Positions 26,880 through 36,124 of a stretch of DNA of 64,000 nucleotides are shown piece by piece (within the stretch, counting starts at the first letter, position 1; every line of letters begins with the position of its first letter). Origin of the DNA: Formosa sediminum (GTDB lineage: Bacteria; Bacteroidota; Bacteroidia; Flavobacteriales; Flavobacteriaceae); assembly GCF_007197735.1 (NCBI RefSeq), contig NZ_CP041637.1, positions 3,319,001-3,383,000 of the forward strand. The letters run 5' to 3'. A program made the position numbers and the translations under genes. Below the pieces are notes generated by a model that worked only from the letters and a program-made list of their open reading frames with translations, was not told the origin of the DNA and made no database searches.

Positions 26880-28379
26880 TTAGAAACTATTAGATGGATT
26901 TGGTTCCATATTTGGATTTAAATCCAATTCTGTACGTGGGATAGGCATTAATTTGTGGTCTTCAGTAACCGTAAGCGGATATCCTTGACTTTGAGCATAT
27001 TGATTTAAAGTTGAAACAAAAACACCTTGTCTAATTAAATCGTCTTTTCGTTGCCCTTCGCCTGCTAACTCAATAGCTCGTTCTGCTAACACAGCCGTTC
27101 TAAAATCTTCTTGTGTTAATCCTTCGGATAAATTTGCCAATCCAGACCTATTTCTAACCTGATTAATAGCCTCATAAGCAGCGGTGGTTGGACCGTTTAA
27201 TTCGTTCTCAATTTCTGCTTTTAATAAAAGTACATCTGCATAGCGTAAAACAGGTACACTCATTTTTGATATCCCATAATTTTGGTAAGCCACGTATCCC
27301 GTTCCTGGAGCTGTAACATCTCGATTATAACTTCCAAATTTTCTATTTATTGCAAATCCAAAATCGTCCATTGCACTTTTAATTGCTCCACCATATAGAT
27401 ATGGATACTCGTCAAAATACACCTCATTACGCTCATCTTCTGGCTCTATAGTATTGTATATATTTTCTGGTAACCCTACAGTTGCCCATCCCGTATCGTA
27501 GCCCCAAGGCGTAAAGAATTTTAAATGGTGATTAGAGGCCGTACTATAAGATTCGCCTAAAGACATAATTGAAAAAATAAATTCATCATCTAACACATTA
27601 GACTCATAAAATAGTTTTAAAAAATTGTCTTCTGTAAATAGGTTATATTCTCCTAAAGCAATTAACTTATCTATATTTTCTCCAGCTTCAGTCCATTTAA
27701 GTTGTCTTAGTTGTGTTTTAGCTAATAAGCCATACGCTGCACCTTTAGAAGCTTTACCTGGTGTATTTGATCTGCCTGGTAAATAGGTTGTAGCATATTC
27801 AAAATCTGATTCAATTTGTGCATATACAATTTCTAAATCTGTTCGTGCTAGTCCCACCTCATCAGACCTTGTGGGTTCTAATTTTAATGGTACTGCTCCA
27901 AATAACCCTGTAAGATCATAGTATGCTAATCCTCTTAAAAATTTAGCTTCGGCTATAAGCTCTTCTTTAGAAGTATCACTAAAAACACTGTCATCTATAC
28001 CCTCTATCAAGTACACTGCCCAATTTGCTCTATCAATAACCGTATAAATACTTGCCCATAAATCTGCCACGATATCTTCATCTGTCCAATCGTAGGTTTC
28101 TAAATTTCTGTAGTTAGAATCATTTAGAACAAACACATCTGTAATACCATCTGTAGCTCTTGCTAATACTCCAGAGGCGTAATAATCCCAACCTCCGGCT
28201 AAAAATCCGTTATATATACCATCAATTAAAGCTACAGCATCACTTTCTGTACTAATACTGGTTTCAGACAATTGCCCTTTAAGTTCTTCTTCTAAATCAT
28301 CACTACATGAAATTAATGCAACTATACATATAAAAAACATGTAATATATTTTAACCTTTAAAAATTTCTTTCCTATCAT
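26880..28379 (-). CDS. SusD/RagB-family glycan-binding lipoprotein
   Basis: The lipoprotein signal ends LISC near residue 25, followed by the usual acidic stretch. The SusD helical core (FLRGLAYYDLTGLFGAVPL, ATKGAAYGLL-like SKGAAYGLLAKTQL) and the C-terminal VLRYADVLLLKAE and INQVRNRSGL blocks are all present. It binds oligosaccharide on the cell surface and forms the lid of the SusC barrel. It follows susC by 11 bases. Length (499) is normal. Confidence 0.95.
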   Translation of the reverse strand: MIGKKFLKVKIYYMFFICIVALISCSDDLEEELKGQLSETSISTESDAVALIDGIYNGFLAGGWDYYASGVLARATDGITDVFVLNDSNYRNLETYDWTDEDIVADLWASIYTVIDRANWAVYLIEGIDDSVFSDTSKEELIAEAKFLRGLAYYDLTGLFGAVPLKLEPTRSDEVGLARTDLEIVYAQIESDFEYATTYLPGRSNTPGKASKGAAYGLLAKTQLRQLKWTEAGENIDKLIALGEYNLFTEDNFLKLFYESNVLDDEFIFSIMSLGESYSTASNHHLKFFTPWGYDTGWATVGLPENIYNTIEPEDERNEVYFDEYPYLYGGAIKSAMDDFGFAINRKFGSYNRDVTAPGTGYVAYQNYGISKMSVPVLRYADVLLLKAEIENELNGPTTAAYEAINQVRNRSGLANLSEGLTQEDFRTAVLAERAIELAGEGQRKDDLIRQGVFVSTLNQYAQSQGYPLTVTEDHKLMPIPRTELDLNPNMEPNPSNSF

Positions 28380-28390
28380 AATTTTTTGCT

Positions 28391-31300
28391 TTAAATTCCT
28401 ACTTTAACTCCAAGTGTAAATGATTTTTGATACGGATACGAATACGCATCTAATCCAGCTTCTGTATTTAAATTTGTACTACTTGATCTAGTTGAGTTCA
28501 CTTCCGGATCGAAGCCTGAGTAAGTATCCCAAGTAGCTAAGTTTGTACCTATTAAACTTAATTGAAGTGAAGCTAATCCTATCTTATCTAAAACTTCTCT
28601 ACTAAAATCATACGATAAACTTACATTCTTAAGTCTAACATACGAGGCATCTTCAACAAAATAATCGTTTACCCATTGATCGCCTTGCCATAAATCTTGA
28701 GGCAATGTACCAGCTGTATTTTCTGGAGTCCAACGCTCTTTAGCAATATCTAATGTATTGTATTGGTATCCTATAACATTATTTCCGTTAAGCTTATCTA
28801 TATCGAACACCCCGGTTAAAAAGACAGAAAGCGTAATGTTTTTATAACTAAATGTGTTACTAAAACCTAAGTTATATTTAGCATATCCATTACCTATTAA
28901 TTCCTTGTCTTCCCCTGTTATTTGTCCGTCACCATTTAGGTCTGCAAATAAAGGATCTCCAGCCACTGCTGTAGGTTGTGTTTCAGAAGTTTCACCTTGT
29001 TGTAAAACACCTAAATATCTATATCCATAAATTGTACCTACAGGTAAACCTTCTTTTAATACAGAATACGAACCGCTTACATTACCATCTATTCTCGCTT
29101 CTTCTCCTGGTAAAAAATCTGTACCTTCAATTAAATCAAGATCTATAACTGTATTCTCGTTTTGAGAGAAATTTAAAGTTGAACTCCAACTAAATCCACT
29201 ATTAAAAGTCTTATTGTAATTTAAACTAAGTTCATACCCTTTATTTTCTACTTCCCCTGAGTTGGTTAAAATAGATTCGATACCATTAGAAGGCGCTATA
29301 GTTTTATCTAACAATAAATTAGTTGTATTATTCTTATAATATCCTAATTCCATGGTTAAACTGTTATCAAAAAAACCAACCTCTAAAGCTAAATCGAATT
29401 TTTTAGTTTCTTCCCATTGTAAATCTTCATTACCTACTCTAGATGAAATTGTTCCTATAGATAAAGTAGATCCATCTGTAGTTACTGATGCAGATGGAGA
29501 AAATGTACTTTGTCCAAGTCCAACTCCAAATCTGTCATTACCCGTTATACCAATACTTGTTCTTAATTTTAATTGTGAAATAAAATTACTGTTAAAAAAA
29601 TCTTCGTTATGTACATTCCAAGCTACAGCTCCTGCTGGAAAATTCCCCCATTTATTCCCTTCTCCAAATTTTGAAGATCCATCTCTTCTATAAGTTAAGG
29701 TAAGTAAGTATCTATCGTCGTATATATAATTAACCCGCGCTAAATAAGAAGCTAATTCACTTTCTGCAATGTAAGATGATGGTGTTAAAATTGTAGCTCC
29801 ACTTTGTAAGCTATAATAGCCTAAAGCATCTGTAGTAAAATCACTTGATCCTGCCGAGAAATATTCTTCACTACTCCATTCATGCGAATATCCTGCAACT
29901 GCATTTATACTATGCTTACCTATTAATTTATCATAAGACAGTAAATTTGAATATGTATAATATTTATATAATAAATGACTTTGTGTTGCAGAACCCGGTT
30001 CTAAAGAAGACGCAACTAGACTTGAATAAGAAGGTAAAAACTGACTTATTTTTTGATTTACGATTCTCGCACCACCTTGAGTTTTAAAGGTAAAATCTTT
30101 TAAAATTGTAGCTTCTAAAAAGGCATTCGCTAACATAAAATAATTGGTTCCGCTATTATCCATAATTTCTAAAGTTTCTAAAGGATCTGTAGGAGAAGAA
30201 TTACCAAATATTAATGCTTTATCTTCAACAGACAATTCATCATATACGTCGTAAGTAGGAGTTAAAGGACTTGTTTGAAAAATCCCTCTTAATATATTGT
30301 CTTGTAACGAACTTGCAGAAAACCCTAAAAAATCACTTTCTGTTGCAGAAAATGATGTATTAACACCAACTTTAATTCTATCGTCTAATAAATCTTGATC
30401 TGCATTTAAACGTAAGTTATAACGATCAAACGAAGTGTTTTTAACTACACCATCCCAAGAGTACGCTCCCAAACTAAAAAACATTTTAGTATCATCGTTT
30501 CCTCCACTTACGGCTAGTTGATGATCTGATGTATACCCTGTTCTGAATGCTTCATCTAACCAATTTGTTTGTAAACCTAGCTCTTCAATTCTTGCAATGG
30601 CTTCATCTGTATATGATGGTGAAATTCCATTAGAAATATCAATCTGATTTTGAAGTAATGCATAGTCTGCGGAATCTATAAAATCATAAGCATCAATATC
30701 TGCATTCTGAATTGAAAAACTTCCTGTATAGATAATAGAAGATTTACCTTGTTTACCACGTTTTGTAGTTATAATTACAACACCATTTGCACCTCGCGTT
30801 CCATAAATAGCAGTTGCAGATGCATCTTTTAAAATACTTACGCTTTCTATGTCTGCTGGATTTATACTGTTAGATAATGATTCCATCGGAAAGCCATCTA
30901 CCACATATAACGGATTGTTATTACTGTTTACAGAATTATTACCTCTAATTCTAACCAACATATCTGCTCCAGGTTCTGCACTTGTTGTAGATATCTGGAC
31001 TCCCGAAGCACGACCTTGTATTAAATTCTCGACTCCCACAGCAGGTCCTTGATTAAAATCATCTTCATTAATTACGGAAACAGACCCTGTTAAGTCTTCT
31101 TTTCTTACACTACCATATCCAATAATAACGGTTTCTTCTAATTCACTAATATTAGATTCTAGAACAACTTTTAGAGTTGTTTGTGTACTAATTTTAACTT
31201 CCTTAGTAGTATACCCTAAAAAAGAAAACACTAAAACATTTCCTGGCGATGCGTTTATAGAAAAATTACCATCAAAATCTGAAGCAACTCCTTTTGCTGT

Positions 31301-31450
31301 TCCTTTTATTGTAATTGTGGCTCCAGCTAACGGAGTTCCTTCTGTGTCGACTAATGTGCCTTCTATATTTTTTTCTTGAGCCTGAACAGGAATAACTAGC
31401 CCAAATAACAGCAGACATATCATTTTAAATAATGTTTTTTTCATATACAA
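28391..31450 (-). CDS. SusC-family TonB-dependent oligosaccharide transporter
   Basis: The 1019 residues comprise a signal peptide, a CarboxypepD_reg-like domain (about 25-105), a plug (VIIGYGSVRKEDLTGSVS, DASATAIYGTRGANGV) and the C-terminal barrel. There is no STN domain, which fits control by the hybrid two-component regulator rather than by a sigma/FecR pair. MKKTLFK at 31444 is as good a start as the ATG at 31450. With SusD it imports glycans; the downstream GH20, MFS and nagB genes point to an N-acetylhexosamine-containing substrate. Confidence 0.95.
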   Translation of the reverse strand: MYMKKTLFKMICLLLFGLVIPVQAQEKNIEGTLVDTEGTPLAGATITIKGTAKGVASDFDGNFSINASPGNVLVFSFLGYTTKEVKISTQTTLKVVLESNISELEETVIIGYGSVRKEDLTGSVSVINEDDFNQGPAVGVENLIQGRASGVQISTTSAEPGADMLVRIRGNNSVNSNNNPLYVVDGFPMESLSNSINPADIESVSILKDASATAIYGTRGANGVVIITTKRGKQGKSSIIYTGSFSIQNADIDAYDFIDSADYALLQNQIDISNGISPSYTDEAIARIEELGLQTNWLDEAFRTGYTSDHQLAVSGGNDDTKMFFSLGAYSWDGVVKNTSFDRYNLRLNADQDLLDDRIKVGVNTSFSATESDFLGFSASSLQDNILRGIFQTSPLTPTYDVYDELSVEDKALIFGNSSPTDPLETLEIMDNSGTNYFMLANAFLEATILKDFTFKTQGGARIVNQKISQFLPSYSSLVASSLEPGSATQSHLLYKYYTYSNLLSYDKLIGKHSINAVAGYSHEWSSEEYFSAGSSDFTTDALGYYSLQSGATILTPSSYIAESELASYLARVNYIYDDRYLLTLTYRRDGSSKFGEGNKWGNFPAGAVAWNVHNEDFFNSNFISQLKLRTSIGITGNDRFGVGLGQSTFSPSASVTTDGSTLSIGTISSRVGNEDLQWEETKKFDLALEVGFFDNSLTMELGYYKNNTTNLLLDKTIAPSNGIESILTNSGEVENKGYELSLNYNKTFNSGFSWSSTLNFSQNENTVIDLDLIEGTDFLPGEEARIDGNVSGSYSVLKEGLPVGTIYGYRYLGVLQQGETSETQPTAVAGDPLFADLNGDGQITGEDKELIGNGYAKYNLGFSNTFSYKNITLSVFLTGVFDIDKLNGNNVIGYQYNTLDIAKERWTPENTAGTLPQDLWQGDQWVNDYFVEDASYVRLKNVSLSYDFSREVLDKIGLASLQLSLIGTNLATWDTYSGFDPEVNSTRSSSTNLNTEAGLDAYSYPYQKSFTLGVKVGI

Positions 31451-31555
31451 GTTTTACGATTAAAGATTAATAATTCACAATACACTATTAAGCACTCAAT
31501 AAGTGATTGTGGTCTTACAATATTATGATATTACCATATAAAAAGGGGGTAATTA

Positions 31556-31578
31556 TTCGGCAAAATACAACGACATAT
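31556..31578 (-). promoter_or_regulatory. Candidate regulator site upstream of susC
   Basis: TTCGGCAAAATAC, four free bases, then ACATAT (plus-strand reading), about 105 bases upstream of the susC start. The same layout recurs at 35214-35236, with 19 of 23 bases identical. It is the best candidate for binding by the AraC-type domain of the hybrid regulator encoded at 37992. Confidence 0.55.
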
Positions 31579-31744
31579 CAATAACAACCCGCATAACACC
31601 TACAAAAATTCAATATTTTAAGAATTACCCTGTGTTTTTATTATTTTATGATCTATTTGCTATAATTAAAAAATTATATTTGAGTAAAGACATAGTAAAC
31701 ACTGCGTTTTAAGTCAATATTTAGAAAGAAAAATCCAAGATGTA

Positions 31745-32890
31745 TTATTTAGAATACACAACTGTTCCGGATTTAACAGTTTGAACAATCTCGATGACAT
31801 CATTATTAAATTTAAACAGTACTAAATCTGCTTGATGCCCAACTTTTAAACCATTTGAATTCGTTGTATTTATTAATTCTGAAGGTTTAACAGATCCCAT
31901 ATCCCAAGATTCTTGTAAGGAAACTATATTCTTTTTAACCAATTGGTTAACACCCCACAATAAAGATTGTGCAGAACCGGCTAGCAAATTAGGTTTATCT
32001 TTTAAGTGTAACTTTCCATTTTTATTTAAAAAGACTTCTCCTCCGATATGTGCTGTATAACTTCCGCTAGGAAGACCAGCGAAAGATGTAGCATCGCTAA
32101 TTAAAATCGTTTTAAAAGGTTTTGTTTTGATAAAAATTTTTAAAAGTGCATCTGGAATATGAAAGCCATCTGCAATTACTGTGGTCCATAATACCTCTGA
32201 AGCGAGTTGCTCAAAAATATAATTTTGATGCCTTGGTAACATGGCATGAGAACCATTACCCAAATGCGTAGACATGGTCGCTCCTGCTTGAATTGCATTA
32301 TTAATTTGCTCGGGAGTTGCCGATGTATGCCCAATAGAAACGATAACACCCGAGGCCACACATTGTTTAATAAAATGGATAGCTTCTGGCCATTCTGGAG
32401 AAATAGTAATAATTTTAATCTTACCATTAGCTGTGTTTTGCCATTGAGAAAACAACTCCCAATTTGGTGCTTGAATATACTGTATATCATGTGCTCCCCT
32501 TGGTCCATCTGCTTTAGATAAAAAAGGACCTTCAAGATGTATACCACCTATACTTGCATTTACTTCTGGATATATTTTACAAGCATGGACAATACGTTTT
32601 AATAAAGTATGTATAGCTTCATTAGAATTTGTTATTACTGTAGGTAAAAAAGTTGTCACCCCTTTTTCAAATAAAAAGTGAGTTAATCTTTTAATATCTA
32701 AACTAGTAAAACCTTCTGTATTTAAATCAATACCGTTAAAACCATTTAATTGAAGGTCTATTAATCCTGGAGCGATAAAACAGTCATAATCAAAACACGC
32801 TTCATCAGCAATTATACTACTTATAATATTGTTTTTTACTTCAACTTTTATTGGCTTATGCGTGTTATAATCTAAACCTTTGAATATCAT
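31745..32890 (-). CDS. nagA: N-acetylglucosamine-6-phosphate deacetylase
   Basis: NagA removes the acetyl group from N-acetylglucosamine 6-phosphate and feeds NagB. Signatures are present in order: APGLIDLQLNGFNG, GGIHLEGPFL (metal-binding Glu), SIGHTSATPEQ and STHLGNGSHAM (metal-binding His residues), and ILISDATSFAGLPSG (catalytic Asp). The length of 381 is typical. It is cytoplasmic. It is the last of three genes after the lipoprotein and the sodium symporter (14-base gap). Confidence 0.95.
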   Translation of the reverse strand: MIFKGLDYNTHKPIKVEVKNNIISSIIADEACFDYDCFIAPGLIDLQLNGFNGIDLNTEGFTSLDIKRLTHFLFEKGVTTFLPTVITNSNEAIHTLLKRIVHACKIYPEVNASIGGIHLEGPFLSKADGPRGAHDIQYIQAPNWELFSQWQNTANGKIKIITISPEWPEAIHFIKQCVASGVIVSIGHTSATPEQINNAIQAGATMSTHLGNGSHAMLPRHQNYIFEQLASEVLWTTVIADGFHIPDALLKIFIKTKPFKTILISDATSFAGLPSGSYTAHIGGEVFLNKNGKLHLKDKPNLLAGSAQSLLWGVNQLVKKNIVSLQESWDMGSVKPSELINTTNSNGLKVGHQADLVLFKFNNDVIEIVQTVKSGTVVYSK

Positions 32891-32904
32891 ATGTGAGTAT
32901 AGTT

Positions 32905-34374
32905 TTACTTTAAGTTAGTAAATAATAATTTTGCTTTTTTAGACATACGTTCTTTATGTATTATACCTAATCCTATAAAAAGCAATAAAGAAGCCAAAAT
33001 AGAACCTCCCATTTCTAGAGCTAAGGAGTCATGATTAATAATTTTTAACAGTATAAAGACACTTAACCCACCTATTATAGAAACAATAGCTGCAATACTA
33101 CCACTGTGTTTAAAAACAGGAAGCAACCCAAGTATAACGGGTATAGAAATCGGACCAAGAAGTGCGGCAAACCAGGTTACAATTAAACCAAATATACCTC
33201 CAAACTTACTTGCATTTAAAGCAACAACAATAGTTAATAATGTAAAACAAAATGTAGTTGCTCTTGCTAGTTTTAGTTCGTTTTTACGTGATAAATTTTT
33301 AAATTTTTTAGACACATTAGGTAAAATATCTCTACAAATTACTGAGGATACTGTATTAGAATCTGAAGCTGTCATAGACAATGTATTGGCAAACATAGAT
33401 GCCAGCACTAAACCTAATAAACCTGTTGGTAAAAATCTTTTAGCCATTATTCCATAAGATAAAGTGGGATCTGAAAGATTTTCTAAAAACAACGGCGCAG
33501 CGAACATAGGATAAAGTAAAATTAATGGCCAAATTAGATATAATATAGCAGATAACACACCTGCTTTTTTAGCAACAGTAGCCGATGAAGAAGAAATAAA
33601 ACGTGTTGCCAAATTCCATGTTCCACCGCTATAACTAAAGAAATTAATTAATAGCATTGCAAAAGCAAAACTTATAGTATAAGGGTCATTAAAAAAATGA
33701 GAATGTTCTTCTGGTAGTTTATCCCACATTGTAATAATACTTTTTAAACCATCATTAGTATTAGAAATAATTATTACAAACATGGTTATACCTGCTATAA
33801 TTTGTACAATAAACTGAGAAAAGTCGTTCCAAACATCTGCCCATAATCCACCAATGGTAATATATATAAGAGACACAACCCCCACTAATAAAACTCCCAA
33901 CGTTATAGATGTACCGCTAAACACGTTTAATAATACAGCTATTGCTGCCAACTTTCCTCCAGTGTCAAACACTTTAATAATAGTCCCTACCCATGCAATA
34001 ATTTGTTGTGTTGTTAAATTGTAACGAATTAATAAGTACTCTGTTGGAGATTGTATGTTTGCTATTTGTCTTAATTCTGCCCATTTTGGCGCGATAAAAA
34101 ACGCAGCTACTAAAGTGGCTATAGAAACTGTAAATGCCCACCAGACATATAATGTAAATCCATGTGTGTAAGCAATACCTGCATAAGCCACAAAAACAGC
34201 TCCGCTATAGCCAGAGACATGGTGAGAAACACCAGATAACCACCAAGGTAATTTACCTCCAGCGGTATAAAAATCAGCTGAATTTTTGACTTTGGTATAA
34301 GCCCAAACTCCTACCGCTAATAGTATTAAAAAATATATTGAAAGTACAATCCAATCTAGAATTTGCATAGTCAT
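32905..34374 (-). CDS. Sodium/solute symporter (SSS family)
   Basis: This 489-residue protein has about thirteen membrane segments and SSS-family blocks such as WWLSGVSHHVSGYSG near the N-terminus and ISIVIL-like loops (GGLWADVWNDFSQFIVQ, ASMFANTLSMTASDSNTV). It imports a solute with sodium, which suits a marine bacterium. Being next to nagA, the solute is probably N-acetylglucosamine or a related amino sugar, making it a second inner-membrane route beside the MFS permease. The start at 34374 gives MTMQILDW; an internal Met two residues later is equally possible. Confidence 0.88.
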   Translation of the reverse strand: MTMQILDWIVLSIYFLILLAVGVWAYTKVKNSADFYTAGGKLPWWLSGVSHHVSGYSGAVFVAYAGIAYTHGFTLYVWWAFTVSIATLVAAFFIAPKWAELRQIANIQSPTEYLLIRYNLTTQQIIAWVGTIIKVFDTGGKLAAIAVLLNVFSGTSITLGVLLVGVVSLIYITIGGLWADVWNDFSQFIVQIIAGITMFVIIISNTNDGLKSIITMWDKLPEEHSHFFNDPYTISFAFAMLLINFFSYSGGTWNLATRFISSSSATVAKKAGVLSAILYLIWPLILLYPMFAAPLFLENLSDPTLSYGIMAKRFLPTGLLGLVLASMFANTLSMTASDSNTVSSVICRDILPNVSKKFKNLSRKNELKLARATTFCFTLLTIVVALNASKFGGIFGLIVTWFAALLGPISIPVILGLLPVFKHSGSIAAIVSIIGGLSVFILLKIINHDSLALEMGGSILASLLLFIGLGIIHKERMSKKAKLLFTNLK

Positions 34375-34421
34375 TAGTTATTTTAGTTATACTTCTTATC
34401 CTTTAAATTAAAACCTGATTT

Positions 34422-35150
34422 TTAATATGCTTTAAAGGTTACATAATCAAAAAGTCCGTAATTATCCTGCTTTGGAATATGGTCGCCTATAAATTCTAAA
34501 TTTTCTACACTACAAAAAATATAAAAATCTATGCCTTGACCATAGTTAAGTTGAAGTTGAGCTAGTTGAATTCCATCTACTCTCCAAAAAGCCTGATACT
34601 TACTATCTATTAATTTTAATTCTAAAGTCACAGTATACCAAGCTTGTTTTTTAATAGGTTTTATAATAGACTGAAAAGGGTGTGCTTGAGATGTCATATA
34701 TACTAAAACCTCATCTGCATTGGCGTTTGCTTTAGTTCTAGCACTTTCAGAACCGTATCCAATTTCAAAATCTAATTCATGAGCATCATCAGCATATATA
34801 AAAGCCCCTATACTTGCTTGGTCTCCAACGCCTAATTCGGGCACATATAATCGCCAAATATATTCCCCCTGATTATATATTTTTGCTTCAGTTTTAATTT
34901 TTGGTCTATCCCTTGTATTAGCTCTTGTATACATTTTCAAAACCCCATCTTTAACACTATAGTTTTTTTTACCATTAAGGTTTTGCGAACCATCTTCCCA
35001 ACCTTCCAAAGTATCAAATGTCCATGTTTTAAGGTTTAATTTTGGTTCTGAAATCACTTCTTCTAGATTAGCACATCCTAGAAAATTAAAAACACAACAC
35101 AGCAATACTATTGTTTTTGTAGGTGAGTAAGAGCTAAAAGGTATTTTCAT
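34422..35150 (-). CDS. Lipoprotein with a predicted jelly-roll (concanavalin-type) domain
   Basis: The signal ends FLGC at about residue 26, so this is a lipoprotein. The remaining 215 residues are beta-rich with regularly spaced aromatic strands (WTFDTLEGWEDG, EYIWRLYVPELG, ELDFEIGYGS, YTVTLELKL, FDYVTFKAY), resembling laminarinase-like or lectin sandwich folds. I see no convincing catalytic ExDxxE motif, so a surface glycan-binding protein is more likely than an enzyme. It is the first gene of the symporter-nagA operon, 47 bases ahead of the symporter. The specific family was not recognised. Confidence 0.6.
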   Translation of the reverse strand: MKIPFSSYSPTKTIVLLCCVFNFLGCANLEEVISEPKLNLKTWTFDTLEGWEDGSQNLNGKKNYSVKDGVLKMYTRANTRDRPKIKTEAKIYNQGEYIWRLYVPELGVGDQASIGAFIYADDAHELDFEIGYGSESARTKANANADEVLVYMTSQAHPFQSIIKPIKKQAWYTVTLELKLIDSKYQAFWRVDGIQLAQLQLNYGQGIDFYIFCSVENLEFIGDHIPKQDNYGLFDYVTFKAY

Positions 35151-35205
35151 TTATATTATAATTTAGGTATTGAATAAAGTAATAAAGAATAGAAAATCCA
35201 TACCC

Positions 35206-35236
35206 GTAACTTTTTCGGCAAAATACCGTTACATAT
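35206..35236. promoter_or_regulatory. Candidate regulator site in the divergent lipoprotein/nagB2 region
   Basis: Second copy of the TTCGGCAAAATAC-N4-ACATAT motif (35214-35236), 64 bases upstream of the lipoprotein gene and 117 bases before nagB2. It is flanked by inverted GTAAC (35206-35210) and GTTAC (35228-35232). One site could serve both divergent promoters. Confidence 0.55.
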
Positions 35237-35301
35237 TCGTATGACACTCATTATATGCAAAATATAGAATTTAAACACTCATATTCTTTGAGAAATTTAT
35301 C

Positions 35302-35309
35302 TATTTTTG
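35302..35309 (+). promoter_or_regulatory. Probable -7 box of the nagB2-GH20 pair
   Basis: TATTTTTG fits TAnnTTTG and lies 43 bases upstream of the nagB2 start. A TTG is present only 11 bases upstream, closer than usual. Confidence 0.4.
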
Positions 35310-35352
35310 AGAGAGACACCTATAATAAACATGTTTCATTAATATTCTGAAT

Positions 35353-36105
35353 ATGCCAAATAACACACAAAATATTAATATTTATAAGGATAAAGAGGCC
35401 ACAGGAATTGCTGCCGGTCAAGCTATCGAAGACCGTATTGTTAAACTTCAAAAAACTCAAGATATAGTAAGAATTATTTTTGCTGCGGCACCATCTCAAG
35501 ATAGCATGTTAAACTATTTAACAGCATCTACATTAATTGACTGGAATAGAATTACTGCATTTAATATGGACGAATATATAGGTTTGCCTCCAAAGTCTAA
35601 TCAGTTATTTGCATCTTACCTTGAGCGAAATTTATTTTCGAAAGTGGAGATTCAAGAAAAAAATCTTATACAGGCTAACACTAACATTTCAGAAGAATTA
35701 ATAAGATATTCTAAATTGGTACAAAAAGAAACTATAGACATTGTATGCCTAGGCATAGGTGAAAATGGCCATATTGCTTTTAACGACCCACCAGTTGCCG
35801 ATTTTAATGATTCTGAAATTATAAAAGTTGTAATATTAGACGATAAATGTCGTAACCAACAAGTTAACGATGGGTGTTTTGAAACTATTGATGACGTACC
35901 CCAAAAAGCCATTACGCTAACCATACCTACACTTTTAAATGCAAAATATTTATACTGTGTTGTCCTTGGCATAAACAAAAGTGATGCCGTTAAAAACACC
36001 ATAACAGGACCTATTACAACTTCTTGTCCTGCCTCAATACTTCGCACACATGCCTATTGTAATTTCTATTTTGACCAAGAAGCATATAGTAAGATAGACA
36101 ATTAA
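35353..36105 (+). CDS. Second glucosamine-6-phosphate deaminase/isomerase-like protein
   Basis: This 250-residue stand-alone NagB-superfamily protein has FNMDEYIGLP (catalytic Asp region) and LGIGENGHIAFNDPP (catalytic His loop). In E. coli NagB the loop reads DGHIAFNE; here Asp-141 is Asn, common in the family, and Glu-148 is Asp, as in a distinct subgroup with FNDPP-ADF. It may deaminate glucosamine or galactosamine 6-phosphate. It differs in type from the NagB-LmbE fusion of the neighbouring operon. It has no signal peptide and is followed by a GH20 gene after 19 bases. Confidence 0.85.
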   Translation: MPNNTQNINIYKDKEATGIAAGQAIEDRIVKLQKTQDIVRIIFAAAPSQDSMLNYLTASTLIDWNRITAFNMDEYIGLPPKSNQLFASYLERNLFSKVEIQEKNLIQANTNISEELIRYSKLVQKETIDIVCLGIGENGHIAFNDPPVADFNDSEIIKVVILDDKCRNQQVNDGCFETIDDVPQKAITLTIPTLLNAKYLYCVVLGINKSDAVKNTITGPITTSCPASILRTHAYCNFYFDQEAYSKIDN

Positions 36106-36124
36106 TTAAAACAGAAAACCTTAT

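Noticed and set aside
29352-29693. Antisense open frames within susC and other long genes
   Set aside because: They lie opposite strongly conserved coding sequence and show no family motif.
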